From JBJSXF01 sp046086225 (GTDB lineage: Bacteria; Actinomycetota; Acidimicrobiia; IMCC26256; PALSA-610): a DNA stretch of 39,739 bases. The notes below the pieces were generated by a model that was not told where the DNA came from, did no database searches, and worked only from the letters and a program-made list of their open reading frames with translations. The stretch is taken from contig JBJSXF010000061.1 of NCBI GenBank assembly GCA_046086225.1, positions 1 to 39,739 on the forward strand, written 5' to 3'. This document shows positions 32,728-39,670 of the stretch, piece by piece; within the stretch, counting starts at the first letter, position 1; each line of letters starts with the position of its first letter. The translations under genes and the position numbers were made by a program.

Positions 32728-33566
32728 GGTCGCCGTCGCCGGGCGACCACGAATCCGGCCGCCGCGAGGACGGCGACCACGCCGATGCCGACGACCGATC
32801 GCAGCGGTGGGCCACCGTCCGCACCCGGTGCATCCATCGCTGCGATCGGGGCGACGGTCCGCGCGACCGGGACCGAGTCCGCCGGCGAGGTCGTCGCGGT
32901 CGTCGATACGGGGAGCGATGCTGACGGCTGCGGCTCCGGGTTCGCCACCGAGGACTGATCCGGCTGGTCCGCGGTCGGTGGGCCGGCCGGGCCCGACTGG
33001 CCCGACGGGCCCGGCCCGCTCGGTCCGGGAAGTGGGACGAGCGAGGTCGGCGTCGTCGACGTCGTCGATGGCGCCTCGGGCCGGCAGGTCACGAGCGGAT
33101 CGCTCGCGGCACGGGGGGCCGGATCCGCCCCGTTCCCGGTTCCTGCCTCGTGCCACCGCCAACCTTCGGTGGTGTCGGATCGGGCCCGGCGCCCGGCCGG
33201 ACCGCCGTTCGCGTAGCTCCACCCTTCGCGGTCGCCGAGGTAGTAGGCCCAGTACGCGTACCGGGATCCACCCCGCGTTCCGCATCCCTCGTTCGGAAAT
33301 CCGTCGATCGCGCAGAGGAGTCCGGAACTCGCGTATCTCGGTGCCGGACGGCCGAGCAGCCGGGCCCGGGCGGCCAGCACCGATGCCCCCGTATCGCTCG
33401 ATTCCTCGGGGACGCACACGGTGGTGGTCGGACCCTGATCGCCGGGATCGACGACGACGGCGACGGTCGGGTTCCCGGGCGCGCAGGCCGCCGGCCGGGC
33501 CGGTCCGACGACGGGCGCGACCGCACCCAGGGCCAGCACGAACGCAATCGTCGCCGCTCGGGTCAC
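32724..33566 (-). CDS. Exported, membrane-anchored protein of the ECF operon, possible beta-domain partner of the receptor
   Basis: This is a 280-residue protein with a Sec signal (about 4-27, AAC end), a mature domain of about 120 residues, a long Pro/Ser/Thr linker, and a C-terminal helix (VVGIGVVAVLAAAGFVVA) ending RRRRP, so it is anchored in the membrane. The domain has CVPEESSD, LCAIDGFPNEGC, RYAYWAYYLG, GWSYANGGPAG and TEGWRWHE; the pattern of a hydrophobic start, a YW..YY strand, a W.Y...G turn and a final GW is what I expect of DUF4430/transcobalamin C-terminal beta domains, but this is a recognition by pattern, not a search. Four cysteines could form two disulfides. It is coupled to both neighbours by GTGA. 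Confidence 0.75.
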   Translation of the reverse strand: MTRAATIAFVLALGAVAPVVGPARPAACAPGNPTVAVVVDPGDQGPTTTVCVPEESSDTGASVLAARARLLGRPAPRYASSGLLCAIDGFPNEGCGTRGGSRYAYWAYYLGDREGWSYANGGPAGRRARSDTTEGWRWHEAGTGNGADPAPRAASDPLVTCRPEAPSTTSTTPTSLVPLPGPSGPGPSGQSGPAGPPTADQPDQSSVANPEPQPSASLPVSTTATTSPADSVPVARTVAPIAAMDAPGADGGPPLRSVVGIGVVAVLAAAGFVVARRRRP

Positions 33567-34816
33567 CGACGACGCGATCCGAGGACGAGCGCGAGTCCGA
33601 CGCCGAGCACGACGAAGCCGAGACCCGACGGCAGGTTCGAAGGTCCCGTTCGCGGCAGCGTGGCGGCCGTCGGAGCCGGACCGACGGTCGTGCTGGTGGC
33701 CGGGGCGGCCGTCGTGACCGGCGTCGGCTCCGGACACGGGTCGACGGCCGGTGGCCCGAGTTCGCGGGGCGCGACCGGCAGCACGGCACCGGCGAAGGCG
33801 ATGAGCGCCGCGGCCGTGGAGTTGGCATCGGGCACGAGCGAACCGTCGGGTCCGGCCTGGTAGGCGACGCCGCTGCGGTCGGGTCCCGCGGCCGAGCAGT
33901 CGACCTGGAAGGTCGCCAGCACCTCGAGCCCCGTCGGGTCGGCAGCCCCGGAGGCCATCCGCAGTGCGATCGCCGCGAGGGCCGTCGACGATGCGTCGGA
34001 GGCCATGTCGGTCTCGAGGATGAAGCCCCAGCCGCCATCGGCGTTCCGGCTGCCCCGCAGCGCCGTTGCCCCGGTTGCGGCCGGTGCGGTGCGCCCGTTC
34101 GCCGCGAGGGCGATGATCGCCAGAGCCGTCGAGTTGGAGTCGGGTCCGGCGTAGGTGTCGGCGTCGCCCGGCGGACAGGGCACGCTCGTATCGGCCCGGT
34201 ACGCCGTCCAGAGCCCGGAAGCGCACTGTTGCTCCTCGAGCCAGTCCAGGGCGAGCGAATCGGTCGTTCCGGCCGCGGCGGGGCCGAGGAGGGCGAGGCT
34301 CTGTCGGAAGGCGCCGTCGTAGGTCGGATCGGCCGATCCGAAGCGGCCGTCAGGCTGCCGCATGATCTCGAGTCGCGCCACGAGATCCTGAGCCGGGCTG
34401 CCGAAGGAACGAGGATCGAGGCCGCCGGCGACGACTGCCGCGATCAGTGTTCCGAGTCCGCCGGCCGAGTCGGTGCCGCCCTCGGTGGCGATTTCGTCGA
34501 CGAGGGGAGCGAGGGCGTCGAGCATCCGCGCCACCGCGTCGGCGCCGGCTCCCGATGCGACGAGCGCAGACACCGCTTGGGCCGTGGCGGTCGCGCTCGG
34601 CTGCGAGGGGTCCATGGGGCTGGGCAGCAGGCCGGCGGGGGAGAGGCTCGCCACGATCCAACGGGCCGCCGCCGGAGCCCGTTCGTTGTCGGGGAGTGCG
34701 GGCGCGGCTCCGACCCGGGCTGCCGGAGCGACGAGCAGGCCGAGACCGAGCAGGAGCGCGGGTACCGATCGGGCGAGGCGATTCCGCAGTCGACGGGGAG
34801 GGCGAAGATCGGTCAT
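33563..34816 (-). CDS. Secreted alpha/alpha-barrel protein with LPRTG wall anchor (prenyltransferase/squalene-oxidase-like repeats, intrinsic factor-like)
   Basis: This is a 417-residue surface protein. After a signal peptide (RLRNRLARSVPALLLGLGLL...) come helical repeats typical of terpenoid-cyclase/transcobalamin barrels: QPDGRFG, SGLWTAYR, GGWGF and the thrice-repeated DxxSTA motif DSNSTALAIIAL, DASSTALAAIAL and DANSTAAALIAF. The end carries LPRTG (residues 387-391), a hydrophobic helix and RRR, a complete sortase signal. Because it heads a cobalamin-riboswitch operon, I infer a corrinoid-capturing barrel like the N-terminal domain of intrinsic factor. ATG at 34816 gives the best signal peptide; a GTG at 34873 with GGGAGGGAG ten bases upstream is an alternative. 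Confidence 0.82.
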   Translation of the reverse strand: MTDLRPPRRLRNRLARSVPALLLGLGLLVAPAARVGAAPALPDNERAPAAARWIVASLSPAGLLPSPMDPSQPSATATAQAVSALVASGAGADAVARMLDALAPLVDEIATEGGTDSAGGLGTLIAAVVAGGLDPRSFGSPAQDLVARLEIMRQPDGRFGSADPTYDGAFRQSLALLGPAAAGTTDSLALDWLEEQQCASGLWTAYRADTSVPCPPGDADTYAGPDSNSTALAIIALAANGRTAPAATGATALRGSRNADGGWGFILETDMASDASSTALAAIALRMASGAADPTGLEVLATFQVDCSAAGPDRSGVAYQAGPDGSLVPDANSTAAALIAFAGAVLPVAPRELGPPAVDPCPEPTPVTTAAPATSTTVGPAPTAATLPRTGPSNLPSGLGFVVLGVGLALVLGSRRR

Positions 34817-34899
34817 CGGGTCTGCTCGTTCCTGTCGTCGGGCGACACGGACGCGAGCAGCAGCGACCGGCACGAGCCGGTTGCTCCCTCCCGCAGACC
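34817..34899 (-). promoter_or_regulatory. Expression platform of the cobalamin riboswitch
   Basis: Between the aptamer and the ATG, GGTCTGC made from 34893-34899 can pair with GCAGACC made from 34819-34825, which sits immediately before the start codon. A hairpin ACCGGC-TCGT-GCCGGT lies between. This suggests control of translation initiation by occlusion of the start region. No T-run follows, so it is unlikely to be a transcription terminator switch. Confidence 0.5.
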
Positions 34900-34913
34900 G
34901 CGGCGGTTCATTC

Positions 34914-35018
34914 GGAGCCGTTCCGGCGGGTATCCCGGCTCGCAGGGATCGCTCCCTGCCTACGGTTGCGGGTCAGCGCCGGACTTCGACCGGACTTCCC
35001 CCGATTCGGAACGCCTCC
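34914..35018 (-). ncRNA. Cobalamin (adenosylcobalamin-class) riboswitch aptamer
   Basis: Read on the minus strand, the leader contains the whole conserved core: GGGGGAAGTCCGGTC, then GAAGTCCGG, then GCTGACCCGCAACCGTAGG, a variable hairpin GCAGGGA-GCGA-TCCCTGC, and the B12 box GAGCCGGGATACCCGCC (34925-34941). The ends form P1: GGAGGCGTTCC (35008-35018) with GGAACGGCTCC (34914-34924), one mismatch. This is the RF00174-type consensus. It lies directly upstream of the five-gene ECF operon and predicts repression when cobalamin is plentiful. Confidence 0.93.
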
Positions 35019-35048
35019 ATCGGAGCACGCGCGCGACGACGGAGTCAA
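35019..35048 (-). promoter_or_regulatory. Promoter of the riboswitch-ECF operon
   Basis: On the minus strand TTGACT (35043-35048) and TCCGAT (35019-35024) are 18 bases apart. Transcription would start at or just before the first P1 base near 35018, agreeing with the aptamer boundary. The -10 is imperfect at its second base. Confidence 0.5.
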
Positions 35049-35067
35049 GGACCCTCCCGGATTGCCC

Positions 35068-35073
35068 TACCGT
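35068..35073 (+). promoter_or_regulatory. Likely -10 element, leaderless pgi start
   Basis: TACCGT ends seven bases before the GTG start of pgi, with no ribosome site between. It lies about 20 bases from the -35 of the divergent riboswitch operon. Confidence 0.5.
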
Positions 35074-35080
35074 TCGCGCC

Positions 35081-36739
35081 GTGCAGGAGTCTCCCGGCCC
35101 CGAGACGGTTGACCGGGCGCGAGCGGAGCTCGACCGGCACCGGGCGAAGCTCGGCACCACCGGCTTGCGGGAGCTGTTCGCCGAAGATCCGGGCCGGATC
35201 GAGTGGGCGACCGTCGACGGCGGCGGTCTCTCGGTCGACTTCTCCCGGAATCTTGCGACCGCCGAGACCTTCTCGATCCTCGGTCGGTTGGCCGATGCGG
35301 CCGACCTCGGCGCCAAGCGCGACGCCATGTTCGCCGGGGCGCCGGTCAACCGCACCGAGCGCCGAGCCGCGCTCCACACGGCCTTACGCCGTCCGGTCGG
35401 GTCGTCCCTCGTCGTCGCGGGTGTCGACGTCATGCCCGGGATCGGAGCGACCCTCACCCGGATGGCCGATTTCGCCGACCGGGTCCGATCAGGTGCCTGG
35501 ACCGGGGTCGACGGGCGCGCGATCCGCACGGTCGTGAACGTCGGTATCGGCGGATCGGACCTCGGGCCACGCCTCGCCGTGCGCGCGCTCCGCCGTGACG
35601 CCGCAACCGGACCGGAGGTGCGCTTCGTCGCGAACATCGACGGGGCCGACCTCGAGCGGAACCTGGCGGGCCTCGACCCGGCCGAGACACTCGTCATCGT
35701 GTGCTCGAAGACGTTCCGGACGGCCGAGACGATGCGCAACGCCCGGTCGACGCGCGAATGGATCGTGAACGCGCTCGGGGCCGACGCAGTCGCTCGGCAC
35801 TTCGTCGCCGCGACCGCGGCTCCTGACCTCGCCGCCGAGTTCGGGATCAATCCGGCAGGCATCTTCGGGTTCGCGGATTGGGTCGGTGGCCGGTATTCGC
35901 TCCCGTCGGCAGTGGGCCTGGCCGTGATGGTTGCAGTCGGCCCCGCCGTCTTCGCCCGACTCCTCGCCGGATTCCGGGCCATGGATCGACACTTCCTGGA
36001 AGCCCCGATCGCACGGAACATCCCCGCTCTGCACGGCCTCCTCGGCGTCTGGTACTCGGGCTGGTTCGGGGCGGCATCCACGGCGGTCGTCCCCTACGCG
36101 GCCGATCTCGATCTCCTCCCCGGGTACCTGCAGCAGCTCGTCATGGAATCGAACGGCAAGCGGGTGGCCGATGACGGTCGACCGCTGTCACACGCCACGG
36201 GTTTCGCCGTCTGGGGTGGAGCCGGCACGGACGCCCAGCACAGTTTCTTCCAGCTGCTCCATCAGGGAACGCGCATGATCCCGGTCGACCTGATCGGCAC
36301 GCTCCGTCCGACCCATTCCGTCGCGGGACACCACGAGCTGCTCCTCGCCAACCTCATCGCGCAGTCCCGGGCGCTTGCGTTCGGTCGGAGTCGGGACGAG
36401 CTTCGGGCCGACGGTGTCCCCGAATCCGAGATCCCGCATCGGGAGGTGCCCGGCAACCGGCCCCACACGGTGATCACGGGAGAGGAGCTCTCACCGGAGT
36501 TCCTCGGTGCGCTGGTCGCGATGTACGAGCACTCGACGTTCACTCAGGCGACCGTGTGGGGTATCGATCCGTTCGACCAGTGGGGGGTCGAGCTCGGGAA
36601 GCGGATCGCCGAGGACGTGATGGCCCGATTCGCCGATCCATCTGCCGCCGGACTCGACCCGGCGAGCGACCGGCTGATCGGAATGTTCCGCTCAGTCCGG
36701 ACGCGGATCGGTACGGAGGTCGCGGATCTCGATCCGTGA
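35081..36739 (+). CDS. pgi: Glucose-6-phosphate isomerase
   Basis: Pgi interconverts glucose-6-phosphate and fructose-6-phosphate. The 552-residue length matches the long, E. coli-type family. Visible motifs are VNVGIGGSDLGPRLAV (sugar phosphate loop), VCSKTFRTAETMRNA (family signature 1 region), the large-domain NGKRVADDG, the catalytic-region WGGAGTDAQHSFFQLLHQG and the C-terminal DQWGVELGKRIAEDV. GTG at 35081 is the first start after a -10-like TACCGT and yields the usual N-terminal helix. The 3' end overlaps the convergent rpiA gene by 48 bases. Confidence 0.96.
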   Translation: MQESPGPETVDRARAELDRHRAKLGTTGLRELFAEDPGRIEWATVDGGGLSVDFSRNLATAETFSILGRLADAADLGAKRDAMFAGAPVNRTERRAALHTALRRPVGSSLVVAGVDVMPGIGATLTRMADFADRVRSGAWTGVDGRAIRTVVNVGIGGSDLGPRLAVRALRRDAATGPEVRFVANIDGADLERNLAGLDPAETLVIVCSKTFRTAETMRNARSTREWIVNALGADAVARHFVAATAAPDLAAEFGINPAGIFGFADWVGGRYSLPSAVGLAVMVAVGPAVFARLLAGFRAMDRHFLEAPIARNIPALHGLLGVWYSGWFGAASTAVVPYAADLDLLPGYLQQLVMESNGKRVADDGRPLSHATGFAVWGGAGTDAQHSFFQLLHQGTRMIPVDLIGTLRPTHSVAGHHELLLANLIAQSRALAFGRSRDELRADGVPESEIPHREVPGNRPHTVITGEELSPEFLGALVAMYEHSTFTQATVWGIDPFDQWGVELGKRIAEDVMARFADPSAAGLDPASDRLIGMFRSVRTRIGTEVADLDP

Positions 36740-37357
36740 GCCCTCGGCGACGATGACGGTCGCGGTCAGGTTCGGCGGGAACAGCCCGTGGTCGACGACT
36801 CCGGGGAACGCAGCCAGGTGGACGGCGAGCGCAGCCGGATCATCGACCGGACCGAGGTAATCGGCGATCACCCCGCCGTCGGGGCTCGGCGCGGCGGCAC
36901 GACGCGTCACCGGTCCGAGGCCCCGGAGCGTGGCCGCCACACCGAAGGCGTGGAGCTCGAGCGGGATCGGCGCCGTGATCCGGTCGACAACCTTGGAAGA
37001 ATCGGCGATAACGACGAAACGGTCAGCGGCCGCCGCGACGATCTTCTCCCGGGTGTGGGCTCCGCCGCCGCCCTTCACGAGCCAACCGTCGGGAGCGATC
37101 TGATCGGCGCCGTCGATCGCGAGGTCGAGCCGGTCCAGCCGGTCGAAGGGCTCGACCGCGATCCCGAGGGTTGCGGCCTCCTCGGCGGTCCGGACCGAGG
37201 TCGCGACGCATCGGATCCGAGGTTGCATTCGCCCGAGCGCCACGAGCAGGTGGTGAACGGTCGAGCCGGTGCCGAGTCCGACGGTCATACCGTCGGCGAC
37301 CAGCGTCGCGGCGGCTTCGGCGGCGGCGCGCTTCTCGGATTCCGCTGTTCCCGTCAC
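36692..37357 (-). CDS. rpiA: Ribose-5-phosphate isomerase A
   Basis: RpiA interconverts ribose-5-phosphate and ribulose-5-phosphate in the pentose phosphate pathway. The 221-residue protein has GLGTGSTVHHLL (phosphate loop), DLAIDGADQIAPDGWLVKGGGGAHTREKIVA (cited by AIDGADQI and KGGGGAHTREK, with active-site Asp and Glu), and ADSSKVV. The C-terminal domain motifs DHGLFPP and VIVAEGS are present. GTG at 37357 overlaps the nhaA stop by four bases, so it is translated after nhaA in one transcript. Convergent with pgi. Confidence 0.95.
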   Translation of the reverse strand: MTGTAESEKRAAAEAAATLVADGMTVGLGTGSTVHHLLVALGRMQPRIRCVATSVRTAEEAATLGIAVEPFDRLDRLDLAIDGADQIAPDGWLVKGGGGAHTREKIVAAAADRFVVIADSSKVVDRITAPIPLELHAFGVAATLRGLGPVTRRAAAPSPDGGVIADYLGPVDDPAALAVHLAAFPGVVDHGLFPPNLTATVIVAEGSRIEIRDLRTDPRPD

Positions 37358-38622
37358 ACGCTCTCCTCGCGGTCCGTTGCCGACATGCTGCCGGAAGCCC
37401 CGGCGCGCGAGCGGGATCGTCGGCGATCGGTCGCGAGCACGACGATCGTCCCGAGCCCGGCGCTGATCAGTGAACCGACGAGGATGCCCATCGTCGCCTG
37501 CCCAGCCAGTTCCCCGTCGAGGGCGAGATCGGTGATGAAGAGGGCGACGCTGAGGCCGATGCCGCCGAGGAATGCGACGGAGACGAGTTCGCCGGTCCCG
37601 GCTCCGGCGGGGAGCGCGGCGACGTGGGCTCGGACGAGGAGGGCCCCCGTCACGGCGATCCCCACCGCCTTCCCGACCACGAGTCCGAGCGCGACGCCGA
37701 GCGCGAGTGGCTCGCCGAGCGCACGCAGTGTGTCGGCCGAGATCTCGACCCCGACGGACGCGAGCGCGAAGACGGGGACGACGACGAGTGCCGCCCACGG
37801 GTGAACGCGACGCTCGATCCGTCCGAGGATCTCGGCGTCGGCCGGGGGGCGGGCCGGCGTGAGGAGGCCGAGCGCGGCCCCGGCCACGGTGGGGTGGATC
37901 CCGGCTGCGCCGAGTGCGAGCCACAGTGCGATCCCCGACGGGACGTAGGCGAGGGGATGGCGGACCCCGGCCACCCGCAACCCGAGGACCGACGCGAATG
38001 CCCCGGCCGTCGCGAGCAGGCCGCTCGCGGTGAGTCCTCCGGTGAAGAACAGCGCGATGACCAGGATGGCGATGAGGTCGTCGACGATCGCGATGGCCAG
38101 GAGGATCGTCTTGGTCCCGGGTGCCGCTCGGCGCCCGAAGGCCGTGACCAGGCCGAGGGCCAGCGCGGCGTCGGTCGCCATCGGGACCGCCCAGCCCGAC
38201 GCGCCGGAGCCGCCCCGCACGATCAGCGTGAAGATGAGCGCGGGGAGGATCGCGCCCCCGACCGCGGCGCCGATCGGCAGCGCCGCGATCCGTGCCGTGC
38301 GCAGCGCACCGGTCACGAGTTCACGTTTGAGCTCGAGGCCGAGGACGAAGAAGAAGACGGTCATGAGTCCCTCGCCGATCCATTCGCGGAGGGAGTGGCT
38401 CATCGCGACCGAGCCGAGCCCGAGGGTGAGCTCGTGGGACCACACCGACTCGTACGAGCCGGGAGCGATGTTCGCCCAGGCCAGCGCCCCGACGACCGCG
38501 GCCACGAGGACGAGCGCGCCGGTGGCCTCGACCGCGACGAAATCATCGCCGAACGGCGGAGCGAGACGGCCGACGAGAGGCCAACGGAGGTGGGTGCGGC
38601 GATGGCTGTCGGATCCGGACAC
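37354..38622 (-). CDS. nhaA: Na+/H+ antiporter NhaA
   Basis: NhaA exchanges cytoplasmic sodium for external protons in pH and salt homeostasis. The 422-residue protein has the signature VFFFVLGLELKRELV, MATDAALALGLV, and the paired-aspartate ion site AIVDDLIAILVIALFF, plus GIHPTVAGAALGLLTP and VFALASVGVEI. About 12 hydrophobic helices are visible. The GTG at 38622 is preferred because GAGGAG lies five bases upstream; the GTG at 38643 has no site. The C-terminal tail (RRRSRSRAG...) is charged and cytoplasmic. It is coupled to rpiA by a GTGA overlap, a pairing with no evident functional reason. Confidence 0.94.
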   Translation of the reverse strand: MSGSDSHRRTHLRWPLVGRLAPPFGDDFVAVEATGALVLVAAVVGALAWANIAPGSYESVWSHELTLGLGSVAMSHSLREWIGEGLMTVFFFVLGLELKRELVTGALRTARIAALPIGAAVGGAILPALIFTLIVRGGSGASGWAVPMATDAALALGLVTAFGRRAAPGTKTILLAIAIVDDLIAILVIALFFTGGLTASGLLATAGAFASVLGLRVAGVRHPLAYVPSGIALWLALGAAGIHPTVAGAALGLLTPARPPADAEILGRIERRVHPWAALVVVPVFALASVGVEISADTLRALGEPLALGVALGLVVGKAVGIAVTGALLVRAHVAALPAGAGTGELVSVAFLGGIGLSVALFITDLALDGELAGQATMGILVGSLISAGLGTIVVLATDRRRSRSRAGASGSMSATDREESV

Positions 38623-38668
38623 GGGAGCTCCTCGGAAGCGCACGCTAGTCAGGGCGAACGGTGCGGAT

Positions 38669-38674
38669 TACCGT
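38669..38674 (+). promoter_or_regulatory. Likely -10 element, leaderless start of the oxygenase gene
   Basis: TACCGT ends exactly six bases before the ATG at 38681; no ribosome site is present. Confidence 0.5.
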
Positions 38675-38680
38675 GTGCGA

Positions 38681-39643
38681 ATGGCTCCCGTCGTCACCCT
38701 CGATCCCTGTCTCGGCACCGTCGAGGCCCGGGCGATGGTCGAGCTCTGCCACCGCACCGCCCCTTACCGGATGTACGGCGACCGGGAGCAGATCGACCAC
38801 CCGATCGCCCGGGGCTTGTCGCAACGCCAGGATGCGCTCCAGCAGTTCGTGCGTTCGGGCGACGAGCATCCGGCCGCATTGGCGACGCGGACCAGCTACT
38901 TCCGTGAGGAATTCGCGTACGGCACGCGGGAGCTCGCTCCCGGCGTTGCGCCTTTTCTGCACCACGAGGGGTTCATCGAAGCGGCTCGCGCGATTCACGG
39001 TCGCCCCGTGATCGAGCCCGCGATCGTCTACGGCAACCTGATGGTGCCCGGCCAGGAGCACGCGACGCACACCGACGTGCCCGAGTTCCGGGGGGCGAAC
39101 CGCAAGGTCGTTCCCCAGTGGCTGCTCGTCGTGATGCATCACTCGGGACTCTTCGCCGACCACCGCATGCCGATCGCGACCGGTATCGCCTGGTTCCACG
39201 ACTGCGACGGCGGCGAGCTCTCCTATTGGCCCGACGGACCCGACGGTCCGCGTCGCGAGCATCGGGTTCGTTACGACACGGCGCTCGTGCTCGACACCGA
39301 CACGGTGTTCCACGGCGTCGAGCGGATCGGGGTGGTCGAGGCCGCCTCGCTGCCCCGCATCCGGCCCGGCACCACGCTCACCGTGGACGGTGACCGGTGG
39401 GTGCTCGTCAACGGGGCCGGTGAGGAGCTCGGCCGGTACGACTGGTCGGAGCTTCGCTGCTCGGTCTCGTGGAAGGCCTACTGCTTCGCGGACGAGCGCG
39501 AACGGGACACGTGGCGGGACGGCTCCGACGACCTGACCATTGATGTGATCCTCGATCGGCTCGTCGCCGATCTGGTCGACCGGGGCCGGGTGGCATCCGA
39601 TCCGGAGCGTGACCACGAACTCGGCCTCGTGCTCACGGCGTAG
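38681..39643 (+). CDS. Putative 2-oxoglutarate/Fe(II)-dependent oxygenase-like protein
   Basis: This is a 320-residue protein of unknown substrate. A candidate Fe(II) site is HATHTDVPEF (HxD at about residues 131-133) with the distal His in TVFHGVERIG about 77 residues later; the double-stranded beta-helix pattern between them (WLLVVMHH, IAWFHDCDGGELSYWPDG, ALVLDTD) fits the cupin-like fold of prolyl hydroxylase-type enzymes. An early GLSQRQDALQQFV and a late RYDWSELRCSVSWKAYCF are not diagnostic. I would not assign a reaction. It is followed by a hairpin at 39652-39670. Confidence 0.72.
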   Translation: MAPVVTLDPCLGTVEARAMVELCHRTAPYRMYGDREQIDHPIARGLSQRQDALQQFVRSGDEHPAALATRTSYFREEFAYGTRELAPGVAPFLHHEGFIEAARAIHGRPVIEPAIVYGNLMVPGQEHATHTDVPEFRGANRKVVPQWLLVVMHHSGLFADHRMPIATGIAWFHDCDGGELSYWPDGPDGPRREHRVRYDTALVLDTDTVFHGVERIGVVEAASLPRIRPGTTLTVDGDRWVLVNGAGEELGRYDWSELRCSVSWKAYCFADERERDTWRDGSDDLTIDVILDRLVADLVDRGRVASDPERDHELGLVLTA

Positions 39644-39651
39644 GTCATGGT

Positions 39652-39670
39652 CCGACCGTACGCCGGTCGG
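39652..39670 (+). terminator. Short hairpin after the oxygenase gene
   Basis: CCGACCG (39652-39658) pairs with CGGTCGG (39664-39670) around TACGC, nine bases past the stop. No T-run, as is common in GC-rich actinobacteria. The remaining 69 bases to the window edge hold no recognisable gene. Confidence 0.45.

Noticed and set aside
32994..33017. GC-rich tandem codon repeat in the membrane-anchored protein gene
   Set aside because: It encodes the low-complexity Gly/Pro/Ser linker and is expected of such a tether.
32807..35080. Upstream extension of the pgi frame by about 760 codons
   Set aside because: It runs antisense across the barrel, membrane-anchored and riboswitch regions; pgi homology begins at 35081.
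37624..38907. Plus-strand open frame of 427 codons opposite nhaA
   Set aside because: Highly charged low-complexity translation; antisense of a clear NhaA.
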